Below are positions 25,266 to 34,128 of a stretch of DNA of 64,000 nt, in pieces. Source of the DNA: Catenuloplanes atrovinosus (lineage in GTDB: Bacteria; Actinomycetota; Actinomycetes; Mycobacteriales; Micromonosporaceae); the NCBI RefSeq assembly GCF_031458235.1, contig NZ_JAVDYB010000001.1:2067001-2131000 (forward strand). Reading direction: 5' to 3'. How positions within the stretch are numbered: the first letter of the stretch is position 1; each line of letters starts with the position of its first letter. The notes under the pieces were generated by a model. The model did no database searches. It worked only from the letters and a program-made list of their open reading frames with translations, and was not told where the DNA came from. A program made the translations under genes and the position numbers.

Positions 25266-26837
25266 ATGCCGATCATCCGTCGATGGAGCATCGCGCGCGA
25301 GCTGTTCGTGTTGCAGGTGCTGGTCGTGACGCTGCTGGTCACGGCCGCGACCGTGGGCACGGTCGCGCTCGCGGCGCAGGACGCGCAGCACGCGGCCGTC
25401 GAGGAGGTCACGGCCGTGGCCGAGACGATCGCGCGCTCACCCGTCGTGGTCTCGGCGCTGCGCACCGACGACCCCACCACCACGCTCCAGCCGTACGCGG
25501 AGAGCGTGCGCGTCGCGACCGGCACCGACTTCATCGTGGTGATGGCGCCGGACCGCACCCGGTACACGCACCCGAACCCCGCGCTGATCCACGGCCCGTT
25601 CGTCGGCTCGATCGACGCCGCGCTGCACGGCGGCACCGTGGTGGAGACGTCCACCGGCAGCCTCGGCCCGTCCGTGCGCACGGTCGTGCCGGTCCGCGAC
25701 GAGCGCGGCGCGATCACCGGCCTGGTCTCGGTCGGCATCACCACCGACGAGATCAACCGGCGGCTGCGCAACCAGCTGCCCGCGGTGCTGCTGGCCACCG
25801 TGCTCGCGCTCGCGCTGGCCGGGCTCGGCGCCTGGCTGCTGTCCAACCGGCTGCGCCGGCAGACGCACGGGCTCGGCCCGGCCGAGATGCGCCGGATGTA
25901 CGAGTACTACGACGCGGTGCTGCACTCCGTCCGCGAGGGACTGCTCGTGGTCGACCGCGACGGGCGGATCACGCTGATCAACGACGAGGGCCGTCGGCTG
26001 CTCGGCCTGCCGGACGACGCGCCGGTCGCCGCGCTGACGCTGCCGCCCGAGGTCGCGGAGCTGCTCACCGCGGCGGAGCCGGCCGCGGACGTGCCGGTGC
26101 TCGCCGGTGACCGCGTCCTGGTCGCCAACCAGCGGGTGACCCGCTTCGACGGCCGCACCCTCGGCACGGTCCTGACCCTGCGCGACCACACCGAGCTGCG
26201 CGCGCTCGCCGGCGAACTGGACTCGGTGCGCGGCCTGACCGAGGCGCTGCGCGCCCAGGCGCACGAGGCCGCGAACCGGCTGCACACCGTGCTCACGATG
26301 GTCGAGCTCGGCCGCGCGGACGAGGCGGTCCGGCTCGCCACCGCGGAGCTGGAACTCGCCCAGCAGCTCACCGACCAGGTCGTCGGCGCGGTCGCGGAAC
26401 CGGCGCTGGCCGCGCTGCTGCTCGGCAAGTCCGCGCAGGCCGCGGAGCGCGGCGTCGAGCTGGTCGTCGACCCGGAGTCCAGGCTGGACGGTGCCCGGCT
26501 GCCCAGCCGCGACCTGCTCACCGTGGTCGGCAACCTGGTCGACAACGCGCTCGAGGCGGTCACCGGCCGCCCCGCGCCGCGCCGCGTCACCGTGCTGGTC
26601 ACCGAGGGCGCGGCCGAGGTGCTGGTCCGCGTCTCCGACACCGGCCCGGGCATGACGCCGGAGGAGGCCGCGGCCGCGTTCCGCCGCGGCTGGACCACCA
26701 AGCACGAGGGCCGCGGCCTCGGGCTCGCGCTGGTCCGCCAGGTCGCGGAGCGCCACAACGGCACCGCCTCCGCCACCCCGGCCTCCCCGGACGGCGGCGC
26801 GGTCATCACGGTACGACTGCCGGTGGCCGGATCGTGA
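25266..26837 (+). CDS. Sensor histidine kinase, CitA/DcuS type
   Basis: 523 residues from ATG 25266. First membrane helix about 13-35, extracytoplasmic PAS/Cache sensor (about 36-175) with the family-like FIVVMAPDRTRYTHPN and GPFVGSID stretches, second helix (about 180-200), cytoplasmic PAS (about 215-310) and a kinase core: phosphoacceptor His333 in HEAANRLHTVLTMVELGR, N box GNLVDNALEA, DTGPGM and GRGLGLALVRQV. CitA/DcuS kinases read external citrate or C4-dicarboxylates. It overlaps the response regulator by 4 bp and is divergent from dctA. Confidence 0.95.
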   Translation: MPIIRRWSIARELFVLQVLVVTLLVTAATVGTVALAAQDAQHAAVEEVTAVAETIARSPVVVSALRTDDPTTTLQPYAESVRVATGTDFIVVMAPDRTRYTHPNPALIHGPFVGSIDAALHGGTVVETSTGSLGPSVRTVVPVRDERGAITGLVSVGITTDEINRRLRNQLPAVLLATVLALALAGLGAWLLSNRLRRQTHGLGPAEMRRMYEYYDAVLHSVREGLLVVDRDGRITLINDEGRRLLGLPDDAPVAALTLPPEVAELLTAAEPAADVPVLAGDRVLVANQRVTRFDGRTLGTVLTLRDHTELRALAGELDSVRGLTEALRAQAHEAANRLHTVLTMVELGRADEAVRLATAELELAQQLTDQVVGAVAEPALAALLLGKSAQAAERGVELVVDPESRLDGARLPSRDLLTVVGNLVDNALEAVTGRPAPRRVTVLVTEGAAEVLVRVSDTGPGMTPEEAAAAFRRGWTTKHEGRGLGLALVRQVAERHNGTASATPASPDGGAVITVRLPVAGS

Positions 26838-27520
26838 CCGGCATAAGGGTGCTCGTGGTGGACGACGAGCCGCTGATCGCGGAGGCGCACGTGGCGTACA
26901 CTCGGCGGGTCGAGGGTTTCGCGGTGGTCGGCGTCGCGCACTCCGGACGCGCCGCGCTCGCCGCACTCCGCACCGGCGGCGTCGACCTGGTCCTGCTCGA
27001 CCTCAACCTGCCCGACCTGCACGGCCTGGAGATCGTCCGCGCGCTGCGCACCGCCGGCAGCCCCACGGACGTGCTGGCCGTGACGTCCGCGCGCGACCTC
27101 GCCGTGGTCCGTTCCGCCGCCGCGCTCGGCGTCGCCCACTACCTGCTGAAACCATTCACGTTCGCCGGCTTCCGGGACAAGCTGGAGCGCTACGCCGCCT
27201 ACCACCGTCAGCTGCACGGCGAGGGGCAGGTCGCGGCCCAGCACGAGATCGACCGCGTCTTCGCCACGCTGCGCGCCGCCCCGGCCGACTCCCTGCCCAA
27301 GGGCCTCGACACCGCCACGCTGGACCTGGTCCTCGCCGCGCTGCGCGCCGCCCCGCCCGCCACCGGTGGGCTGTCCGCCGCCGAGGTCGCCGCCCGCACC
27401 GGCGTCTCCCGCGTCACGGCCCGCCGCTACCTCGAACACCTCGCCACCACCGGCCGCGTCGTGCGCACCCCGCGCTACGGCGGCCCGGGGCGGCCCGAGG
27501 TCGAGTACCGGCCGGCGTAG
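26834..27520 (+). CDS. Response regulator, CitB/DcuR family
   Basis: 228 residues; GTG 26834 overlaps the kinase stop (GTGA). Receiver domain 1-125 with acidic pair Asp10/Asp11, phosphoacceptor Asp56 in LLDLNLP and Lys in YLLKPF. The C-terminal HTH is LSAAEVAARTGVSRVTARRYLEHL, as in DcuR/CitB regulators. The predicted target is the dctA promoter in the 79-bp intergenic region. Confidence 0.95.
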   Translation: MTGIRVLVVDDEPLIAEAHVAYTRRVEGFAVVGVAHSGRAALAALRTGGVDLVLLDLNLPDLHGLEIVRALRTAGSPTDVLAVTSARDLAVVRSAAALGVAHYLLKPFTFAGFRDKLERYAAYHRQLHGEGQVAAQHEIDRVFATLRAAPADSLPKGLDTATLDLVLAALRAAPPATGGLSAAEVAARTGVSRVTARRYLEHLATTGRVVRTPRYGGPGRPEVEYRPA

Positions 27521-27617
27521 CGCACCCGCCGTCCCGGCCGTTCGGCTTCCCGTCGCGGGCCGTCCCGAGGACGACTCCCGCCCTGGACCCGTGCGAGAGG
27601 GCGGCACGTCGTGATCC

Positions 27618-28754
27618 TCAACGCCGGCCGACCGGGACCCGGTGCGGGATGGCCGGCGTGCTGGTGCCGCCGTCGATGCGCTCCTCGGGACGATCCCGGC
27701 GCAGCTCCTGGAGACCGCGGTGCAGCGCCGCGCGCAGCATCGGGCCGAAGCGGCGCTCGACGAAGCGGTGCACCAGCCAGGCGGGCAGCAGCATCAGCGC
27801 CATCGTGGCCGGGACCAGGACCTCGAGCGGGATGCCGGCGTCGACCAGACCGTGGCGGATGACGATATAGCCGAGGCGCTGGTGGAGCAGGTAGTACGGG
27901 TAGGTGAGCGCGCCGGCCACGGTCAGCCAGCGCCAGTCGAAGCGGTCCGCCTTGCCGAGCGCGACGGCGATCAGGACCAGGTAGCACAGGGTGACGACGA
28001 GGACGGCGGGCCAGAGCGGGACGTGCCAGCCGGGGTTGAGCTGGACCCGCTCGCTGAGGCTGTGCAGGTTGATCAGCCAGGTGAAGGCCAGCATCGCCCA
28101 CAGCAGCGGCGAGCCGCCGAACCGGCGAACCAGGTAGAGCAGGATGCCGGCGCAGAAGTAGCCGGCGTACGCGGGGACGGTCAGCATGGTGATCGCCGGG
28201 TGGTCGAGCTGCACGGCGAGGACCGACGCGGTCATCCAGGCGACGCAGAAGAGCACGGCCCGCCGGTACGTGACGCCGCGGCCGACCACGAGCGCCCACA
28301 GCAGGTAGAAGCGCAGCTCCACCCAGAGCGTCCAGTAGACGTTGTCGACCGACGGATGGCCCAGCGGGTCCTGCAGCATGGTGAGGTTGATGCCGACGTC
28401 GACCCAGGTGAACGTGTCGTAGACCGGTACCCAGCCGCCGCGGACCGGCACGAGCGTGGTGCAGGCCAGCGTGATCGCGATGCACGCCCAGTACGCGGGG
28501 TAGAGCCGGGCCACCCGGGAGACCGCGTAGTCACCGAGCCGCTTGCCCCAACTGCTCATGCCGATCACGAAGCCGCTGATCATGAAGAACAGCTCGACGC
28601 CGAGGAACCCGTAGACGGTCACCCGCCCGGCCTCCGGCAGGTAGTGCGTGGGGTTGTGCGTGCCGTCCGGTGACCAGAACGTCGTGTAGTGATACAGCGC
28701 CACAGCCAGCGCGGCTACGAGTCTCAGGGCATCCAGGGCGGGTATTCGGCGCAT
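27618..28754 (-). CDS. Membrane acyltransferase, acyltransferase 3 (OafA-like) family
   Basis: 378 residues, about ten membrane helices. The N-terminal block RIPALDALRLVAALAVALYHY contains the conserved early His, and FLGVELFFMISGFVI is the second family motif. YWTLWVELRFYLLW is the third. These enzymes transfer acetyl or other acyl groups to sugars on the cell surface or on secreted metabolites. ATG 28754 gives the canonical start; the upstream extension has none. No polysaccharide or antibiotic cluster surrounds it. Confidence 0.93.
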   Translation of the reverse strand: MRRIPALDALRLVAALAVALYHYTTFWSPDGTHNPTHYLPEAGRVTVYGFLGVELFFMISGFVIGMSSWGKRLGDYAVSRVARLYPAYWACIAITLACTTLVPVRGGWVPVYDTFTWVDVGINLTMLQDPLGHPSVDNVYWTLWVELRFYLLWALVVGRGVTYRRAVLFCVAWMTASVLAVQLDHPAITMLTVPAYAGYFCAGILLYLVRRFGGSPLLWAMLAFTWLINLHSLSERVQLNPGWHVPLWPAVLVVTLCYLVLIAVALGKADRFDWRWLTVAGALTYPYYLLHQRLGYIVIRHGLVDAGIPLEVLVPATMALMLLPAWLVHRFVERRFGPMLRAALHRGLQELRRDRPEERIDGGTSTPAIPHRVPVGRR

Positions 28755-28905
28755 AACGCCCCATCTTTGCCGAACCGCCGCCCACCCACACAACGGGGTT
28801 TTGCCCGTGTGGCCTCCCGCATGGCGCAGCACCGGCCGTTGCGATCGCCACCCAGCCTGTTCGGCCCGGCCGACCCGGCCTGCGCCCCGGCGCGGAGGAG
28901 CAGCG

Positions 28906-29214
28906 TCAGCGGCCTCGGCCGCGGCGGCCGGTCGGGGTGTCGTGGCGGAAGTGGACGAAGAGGCGGCCCCAGTTGTCGCCGTCCTTCTCGACGCGGTGGT
29001 AGAGCTGCTTGATGTCGCGCTGGTCGAGGAAGCGGAGCACCTTCTTCTTCAGGGCGCCGCTGCCCTTGCCCGGGATGATCTCGACGGTGGCGGCCTTCTT
29101 CTGGATCGCCTCGTCGATGATGTTCCGCAGCGCGCGGTCGATCTCGTGGCCCTTGTTGAAGATGTCGTGCAGATCCAGCTTCAGCTTCACCCGACGATGA
29201 TAGCTGTCGCCCAC
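28906..29214 (-). CDS. Stand-alone Smr-domain protein
   Basis: 102 residues. The Smr (small MutS-related) fold shows the LDLH motif near residue 13, a long helix, then EIIPGKGSGALKKKVLRFL with the PGKGSG loop (H-G-x-G position of the family). The C-terminal HRVEKDGDNWGRLFVHFR strand completes it. Smr domains nick or cleave DNA or RNA, or act in ribosome rescue, usually fused to MutS2; here alone. GTG 29214 follows GGGGTGAG; a second GTG eight codons later is possible. Confidence 0.85.
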   Translation of the reverse strand: MGDSYHRRVKLKLDLHDIFNKGHEIDRALRNIIDEAIQKKAATVEIIPGKGSGALKKKVLRFLDQRDIKQLYHRVEKDGDNWGRLFVHFRHDTPTGRRGRGR

Positions 29215-29260
29215 GTCTCACCCCGGCCCGGAAATCCCGGCGATCATGGTGGGGTTGGCG

Positions 29261-29286
29261 GGTCTGTAGAGCCTTTCTGACAGACC
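29261..29286. promoter_or_regulatory. Inverted repeat upstream of glucose-6-phosphate dehydrogenase
   Basis: GGTCTGT-N12-ACAGACC, 18 bp before the ATG, over the expected promoter. Its length and symmetry fit a dimeric regulator. No regulator gene is adjacent. Confidence 0.5.
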
Positions 29287-29304
29287 TTATGGGGTGACCC
29301 CGGC

Positions 29305-30651
29305 ATGGATGGACGTGCGGACGCCGTCGTTCTCTTCGGCGTGACCGGCGATCTCGCCGCCAAGAAGCTGATCCCCGCTCTCTACGAGCTGACCCGGCGC
29401 GGGCGTCTCGACGTGCCCGTGGTCGGCGTCGCCCGGACGACGTGGGATCACGAACAGCTCGTCACGGCCGCGCGCAAGGCGGTCACCGAGGCCGTCGACG
29501 TGGTGGACGAGGCCGCGTTCGACGCGCTCGCCGGCCGCCTGACCATGGTGTCCGGCGAGTACGGCACGCCCGAGACCTACCGGCGGCTGGCGTCGGAGCT
29601 GGGCGCGGCGGTGCGACCGCTGTTCTACCTGGCGATCCCGCCCACCGTGTTCACCGACGTGGTCGGCGGGCTGGCCGGGTCCGGGCTCGCGGCGCGCGGG
29701 CGGGTGATCGTGGAGAAGCCGTTCGGGCACGACCTCGCGTCCGCGCACGCGCTCGCGGTCACGCTGCGCGGCGCGTTCGACCCGGCGCGGACGTTCCGGA
29801 TCGACCACTACCTCGGCAAGGAGGCGGTCGAGGGAATCCGGGCGGTCCGGTTCGGCAACCGGCTGCTGGAGCCGATCTGGAGCCGCGAGCACATCGACAA
29901 CGTGCAGATCACGCTGGCCGAGGAGTTCGGCACGCAGGGCCGGGCCGGCTTCTACGACCGCAGCGGCGCGGTCCGCGACGTGCTGCAGAACCACGTGCTC
30001 CAGGTGGCCGCGCTGCTGGCGGCGGAGCCGGGCGGCCGGGACGAGGAACTGCACGTGCTGCGCCGCATGCGGCCACTGACGCCGGCCGGCACGGTGTTCG
30101 GCCAGTACGCGGGCTACCGCGACGAGCCGGGCGTCGCCCCGGGCTCGGCCACCGAGACGTTCGTGGCCGCCACGCTGCGGATCGACACGCGCCGGTGGGC
30201 GGGCGTGCCGTTCCACCTGCGCGCCGGCAAGCACCTCGCGACCACCGCGACCGAGGTGGTGGTCACGCTGCGGCCCGCCTCCTCCGGCCTGCCCGGCGCC
30301 GCGCCGAACCTGCTCCGGCTGCGCCTCGGCCGCGGCGACGGCCTCGGCCTCACGCTCAACGTCAAGGAGCCCGGCGGTACGCTCGCGGCCCGCCCGCTCC
30401 CGCTGGACGTGGACTTCGGTACCGCGCTCGGCCGCCGGCGGGAGGCCTACGAGCGGCTGATCGACGACGCCATGGACGGCCGGCCCGACCGCTTCGCCTC
30501 CGAGGAGGCGATCCGCGAGGAGTGGCGGATCGTGACGCCGGTGCTGGACGGCAGCGTGCCGGTCCACCCGTACGAGCGGGGCGGCTGGGGGCCGACGACC
30601 GTGGGCACGCTGCCGGCCGGTGGCTGGCACCCGGTCGGCAGCGCGCTCTGA
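29305..30651 (+). CDS. zwf: Glucose-6-phosphate 1-dehydrogenase
   Basis: 448 residues, slightly shorter than the usual 490-510. It oxidises glucose-6-phosphate to 6-phosphogluconolactone, reducing NADP+ or NAD+. N-terminal Rossmann motif FGVTGDLAAKKL (11-22), VEKPFGHDL, and the catalytic signature RIDHYLGKE (165-173) are intact. It is not next to tkt, tal, opcA or pgl, unlike the main actinobacterial pentose-phosphate cluster, so it may be an extra or specialised copy. Three bases separate its stop from that of the convergent flavin reductase. Confidence 0.93.
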   Translation: MDGRADAVVLFGVTGDLAAKKLIPALYELTRRGRLDVPVVGVARTTWDHEQLVTAARKAVTEAVDVVDEAAFDALAGRLTMVSGEYGTPETYRRLASELGAAVRPLFYLAIPPTVFTDVVGGLAGSGLAARGRVIVEKPFGHDLASAHALAVTLRGAFDPARTFRIDHYLGKEAVEGIRAVRFGNRLLEPIWSREHIDNVQITLAEEFGTQGRAGFYDRSGAVRDVLQNHVLQVAALLAAEPGGRDEELHVLRRMRPLTPAGTVFGQYAGYRDEPGVAPGSATETFVAATLRIDTRRWAGVPFHLRAGKHLATTATEVVVTLRPASSGLPGAAPNLLRLRLGRGDGLGLTLNVKEPGGTLAARPLPLDVDFGTALGRRREAYERLIDDAMDGRPDRFASEEAIREEWRIVTPVLDGSVPVHPYERGGWGPTTVGTLPAGGWHPVGSAL

Positions 30652-30654
30652 CGG

Positions 30655-31872
30655 TCAGGGCAGCAGGTCCGGCAGCGGCACGGACTCGTCGGCCAGCCGG
30701 TCCAGGTCCACCTTGCGACCGGCCAGGCCGGCCCGGATCAGGTCCTGGATCTGATCCTGCACGTCCCAGACGTTGAGGTTCATGCCGGCCGCCACCCGGT
30801 CGCCGGCCAGCCAGAACACGATGGCCTCGCGGCCGGCGAGGTCACCGCGCACCACCACACGGGGCTGGGTGCCCGGCGGCACCCAGCCCGCGTACTCCAT
30901 GCCCAGGTCGTACTGATCGGTGAAGAAGAACGGCAGTTTGTCCCACGGCGTGCCGCGGCCGAGCATGGCGCGGGCCGCGGCCGGGCCGGAGTCCAGGGCG
31001 TTCGCCCAGTGCTCGACGCGGATTCGCGCGCCCAGCAGCGGGTGGTCGACGGCCGCCAGGTCACCGGCCGCGAAGATCGCCGGGTCGCTGGTGGTGTGCA
31101 GCGCGTCCACGTGCACGCCGTCGCCGGTCGCCAGGCCCGCCTCCGCGGCCAGCTCGGCGTTGGGCACCGCGCCGATCGCGACCAGCACCGCGTCCGCCTG
31201 CAGCGTGGTGCCGTCGTCCAGCGTCACGCCGTCCGGCCGGATCTCCGTGGTGTGCGCGCCGAACCGGAACTCGACGCCGTGCGCGCGGTGCAGCTCCGCG
31301 AAGACCTCCGCCACCGTGTCGCCGAGCACCGCGCGCAGCGGCAGCCGGTCCGGCGTGACCACGGTGACCTGCGCGCCGCGCTGCCGGGCCGCGGCCGCCA
31401 CCTCCATGCCGATCCAGCCCGCGCCCACGATCACCAGCCGGGCCTTCTCCTTCAGCACGGCGGCGAAGTGGTCGGCGTCGGTCCAGGTGCGCAGCGTGTG
31501 CGCGAACGTCCCGCTGCCGTCCAGGCGCCGCGGCATCGCGCCGGTGGCCAGCAGCAGCCGGTCGTAGCCGACGTCCTCGCCGGAGGCGGTGCGCACCACC
31601 CGCGCGGCCCGGTCGATGCCGGTGACCACCGCGCCGAGGCGCAGGTCGACGCCGTGCTCCGCGTACCACCCCGCCTCGTGCACGAACGGCTCGTCCGGGG
31701 CGGCGGTGCCGAGCAGCAGGCCCTTGGAGAGCGGCGGGCGCTCGTACGGCCGGAGCAACTCCGACCCGAGCAGGGTGACCCGGCCGCCGAAGCCCTCCGT
31801 GCGAAGGGTCTCGGCGGCCTTCGCGCCGGCGAGCCCGGCGCCGGCGATGACTATCGATTCAGGTTCGGACAT
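30655..31872 (-). CDS. FAD-dependent NAD(P)H:ferredoxin-reductase-like protein
   Basis: 405 residues of the rhodocoxin/putidaredoxin reductase type. FAD-binding GAGLAGAKAAETLR near the N terminus, RPYERPPLSKGLL, LLLATGAMPR, the NAD-binding VGAGWIGMEVAAAAR, and FAAGDLA in the second FAD block are present; the reductase C-terminal domain follows. It would pass electrons from NAD(P)H to a [2Fe-2S] ferredoxin or a P450 partner, but neither is encoded nearby. A paralogue lies at 42906-44042. Confidence 0.92.
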   Translation of the reverse strand: MSEPESIVIAGAGLAGAKAAETLRTEGFGGRVTLLGSELLRPYERPPLSKGLLLGTAAPDEPFVHEAGWYAEHGVDLRLGAVVTGIDRAARVVRTASGEDVGYDRLLLATGAMPRRLDGSGTFAHTLRTWTDADHFAAVLKEKARLVIVGAGWIGMEVAAAARQRGAQVTVVTPDRLPLRAVLGDTVAEVFAELHRAHGVEFRFGAHTTEIRPDGVTLDDGTTLQADAVLVAIGAVPNAELAAEAGLATGDGVHVDALHTTSDPAIFAAGDLAAVDHPLLGARIRVEHWANALDSGPAAARAMLGRGTPWDKLPFFFTDQYDLGMEYAGWVPPGTQPRVVVRGDLAGREAIVFWLAGDRVAAGMNLNVWDVQDQIQDLIRAGLAGRKVDLDRLADESVPLPDLLP

Positions 31873-31912
31873 GCTCCGTTCTTACCCCGAGAGGCACCGG
31901 ACCGCTCGCCGG

Positions 31913-32473
31913 CTAGCCGCTTGTGAGATCGCTCAGCTCACGGCTGATCGCATCCGCCACGTTGCGCCGCTGCCACTGGCGCGCGAACGCGTCCGGCGGC
32001 ACGACCTGTACCGGGCAGACCGCGTGGGACACGCAGTAGCCCGCCACCGACCGCCGGAACACCCGCCGCCACCAGCGATGCGGCGTGCGGCCGACGAACA
32101 GCACGTCGTCCTCGCGCGCGTAGTCGACCAGCGCCGCGCCGGGCCGGTCGAGCACGGTCACCGAATTGATCTGCACGTCCGGCGGCATCCCGCCGAGCGC
32201 GTCCGCGAAACACTCCCGGATCAGCTGCCGGGCCGCGTCGCGCCCACGCACGTACACCGCGTCCGTACCGTCGAGATCCCAGGCGCGCACCGCACGCAGC
32301 GGCACGCCACGCCGCCGCGCCTCCGCCACCGCCAGGCGCAGCGCCCGCAGGCCGGTCAGCGACGGCGACACGCCGACGATGACACGCGGACCCACCGAGT
32401 CGGCCAACACTCTGCCCTCCGTCCCGTCCGCCCCGTCACCCACCACGCCGATGCGCCGGCGGACGTGCCGCAT
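31913..32473 (-). CDS. Universal stress protein (UspA-like)
   Basis: 186 residues. The start at ATG 32473 gives a short basic head, then the Usp fold from about residue 28: VGPRVIVGVSPSLTGLRALRLAV, where the nucleotide-binding Asp of typical family members is replaced by Ser-Leu. A conserved Asp in VDYAREDDVLFVGRT and the CPVQVVPP strand end the domain. It probably acts in stress or dormancy through nucleotide or partner binding. Confidence 0.8.
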   Translation of the reverse strand: MRHVRRRIGVVGDGADGTEGRVLADSVGPRVIVGVSPSLTGLRALRLAVAEARRRGVPLRAVRAWDLDGTDAVYVRGRDAARQLIRECFADALGGMPPDVQINSVTVLDRPGAALVDYAREDDVLFVGRTPHRWWRRVFRRSVAGYCVSHAVCPVQVVPPDAFARQWQRRNVADAISRELSDLTSG

Positions 32474-32614
32474 CACAAGACACAACGATCGAGTGACACG
32501 GAGTGCCCGTCCGTGCCGCTCGCCGTCATGCAGACGGTAAGCCAGCAATGGCCTCTCTGGTAAGGGCCGAATTCCATCGATCTGTGACGGGCCGTTCGAC
32601 CCAGCGTTCCCGGC

Positions 32615-32645
32615 TTGACGTCATGCAGGTATATGCCTGCATAAT
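32615..32645 (+). promoter_or_regulatory. Promoter with internal operator for the ArsR-AHSA1 gene
   Basis: A -35 TTGACG (32615-32620) and a CATAAT -10-like box (32640-32645) flank the perfect dyad ATGCAGG-TATATG-CCTGCAT (32623-32642), which fills the 19-bp spacer. The GTG start follows 7 bp after the -10, so the message should be leaderless and autoregulated. Confidence 0.7.
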
Positions 32646-32652
32646 CGAGCCC

Positions 32653-33405
32653 GTGGACCGGGTCTTCAAAGCGCTCGCCGACCCCACCCGTCGCGGCATG
32701 CTCGACAGGCTCCGCGCCCGCGACGGGCAGACGCTCGGCGAGCTCTGCGCCGGTCTCGACATGGCCCGGCAGTCCGCCACCCAGCACCTCGCCGTGCTGG
32801 AGCAGGCGAACCTGATCAGCACCGTCCGCCGCGGCCGGGAGAGGCTCCACTACCTCAATCCCGTACCGATCCACGAGATTCGGCGCCGCTGGATCTCCGC
32901 CTTCGACGAGCCGCGGCTGGCGGCGCTGGAAGCCATCAAGGAGCGCGCGATGATCCCCGACTACGTCTACGTGACCTACATCCGCGGCACCGCCGAACGC
33001 GTCTGGTCCGCCCTCATCGACGCCGAGCTGACCGCCTCGTACTGGGGGCACAGCAACCGCTCCGACTGGCAGCCCGGCTCGACCTGGGAACACGTCCGCC
33101 CCGACGGCTCCGGCATCGCCGACGGCGGCGGCGTCGTCCTCTCCGCCGATCCGCCGCGCAAACTGGTCATCACGTTCGGCATGCCCGGCCAGCGCCCGGA
33201 GGACGGCGCCGGCACGGTCACCTTCGACATCGAACCCTGGCAGGAGATCGTCCGCCTCACCGTCACCCACACCGGCCTCCGCACCGACGACGACCACGCC
33301 GCGATCTCCCTGGGCTGGCCCGCGGTGTTCGCGAACCTCAAGTCGCTGCTGGAAACCGGCGAGGTGCTGCCACAGGCGCCGTGGGAGATGCGCCCGGTCC
33401 GCTGA
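32653..33405 (+). CDS. ArsR-family HTH fused to an AHSA1/SRPBCC domain
   Basis: 250 residues. Residues 1-90 form a winged HTH (FKALADPTRRGMLDRLR, TLGELCAGLDMARQSATQHLAVLEQANLI, RRGRERLHYLNPVPI). Residues 105-245 form an SRPBCC/AHSA1 lipid- or ligand-binding cavity (VYVTYIRGTAERVWSALID, EHVRPDG, VTHTGL). Together they suggest a one-component repressor with a hydrophobic small-molecule sensor in place of metal cysteines. GTG 32653 is chosen because of promoter spacing; the ATG at 32623 lies inside the operator. No other target gene is apparent, so autoregulation is likely. Confidence 0.88.
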   Translation: MDRVFKALADPTRRGMLDRLRARDGQTLGELCAGLDMARQSATQHLAVLEQANLISTVRRGRERLHYLNPVPIHEIRRRWISAFDEPRLAALEAIKERAMIPDYVYVTYIRGTAERVWSALIDAELTASYWGHSNRSDWQPGSTWEHVRPDGSGIADGGGVVLSADPPRKLVITFGMPGQRPEDGAGTVTFDIEPWQEIVRLTVTHTGLRTDDDHAAISLGWPAVFANLKSLLETGEVLPQAPWEMRPVR

Positions 33406-33807
33406 CCCGTCCGCCTTCATTCTCGCGGTGAGCTGATCGGGCCGGAATCGGTTATGTCCCGCTACCGTCCGCCGCGCTCACCGGCCGGCCGGTTCAGGCG
33501 TCCGCCCGAATTGTCGCCGCGCACCGGGTGCGTCGCCGGCTGAAGACGCGTGAGGCACGTAGAGGGCGGCTCATGACGTGCGCTACGTATCAGTAAGCAT
33601 GTTGATCATGCTTTAGCCGACGGGATGGAGTATTAGCGAGACCCGATGCTGGTTGCTTCTCGGGCATAACGGATCGGGGACCGGGTGGGCCGGGCCTTGC
33701 GGCTACGAAGTGTGCGGTGGCCCGGTCGACCCCAAGCTCCAGGTGCCGAGATTCCGGTGCCCAGTTTTTATCGTCGGGTGCTGAGTGCGTCCCGGGTGCG
33801 GACCCGG

Positions 33808-33930
33808 GACTCGCTTCCGGCAGGGTGCCGGTCCGCATGTTCCCGCCGGGCACTGGGCAGCCTGGATGAGACCCTGAAGCCCCATATTCCCGCTTTCGGC
33901 GTGGGCGCGGTCCGCATGCTCCCGCGGGCA
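33808..33930. repeat. Two degenerate copies of a ~44-bp repeat
   Basis: Copies at 33808-33852 and 33887-33930 share most positions, including the core GGTCCGCATG followed by a CCCG/GGGCA block, with a period of about 79 bp. Function unknown. Confidence 0.55.
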
Positions 33931-34113
33931 AACCTCGCGGCGGCTCCGCCGCCGCTCCGCCACCGCATCGGAGCCGGTTCCGCGTCGGCGAGGGTGTCCC
34001 GGGCCGGGCGCCGCGCGCCCGGAATCTCGGCCTCATGGGGGATCTCGGTGTGCGTCGATGGCCGCCACCGACAGCGCGATCGCTGTTGTGTGGGCTGTTC
34101 CAGCGACCACGCA

Positions 34114-34128
34114 TCCACCAGACACGCC
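34114..34128. repeat. Solo copy of the MITE-like terminal repeat
   Basis: TCCACCAGACACGCC is identical to the right end at 9145-9159 and is likewise followed by CTAG, whose TAG (minus strand) is the stop codon of the DUF389 gene. No partner end was found in the preceding 700 bp. Confidence 0.5.

Larger units (their letters stand above)
33406..34128. other. 720-bp region without a credible gene, rich in small repeats
   Basis: No frame has a recognisable domain. It contains the dyad AAGCATG-N5-CATGCTT (33595-33613), a perfect hairpin TCCCGGGT-gcgg-ACCCGGGA (33790-33809), a degenerate repeat pair (33808-33930), and at its right edge the same 15-bp end found in the MITE-like element at 9 kb. It looks like decayed accessory DNA between housekeeping genes. 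Confidence 0.55.
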
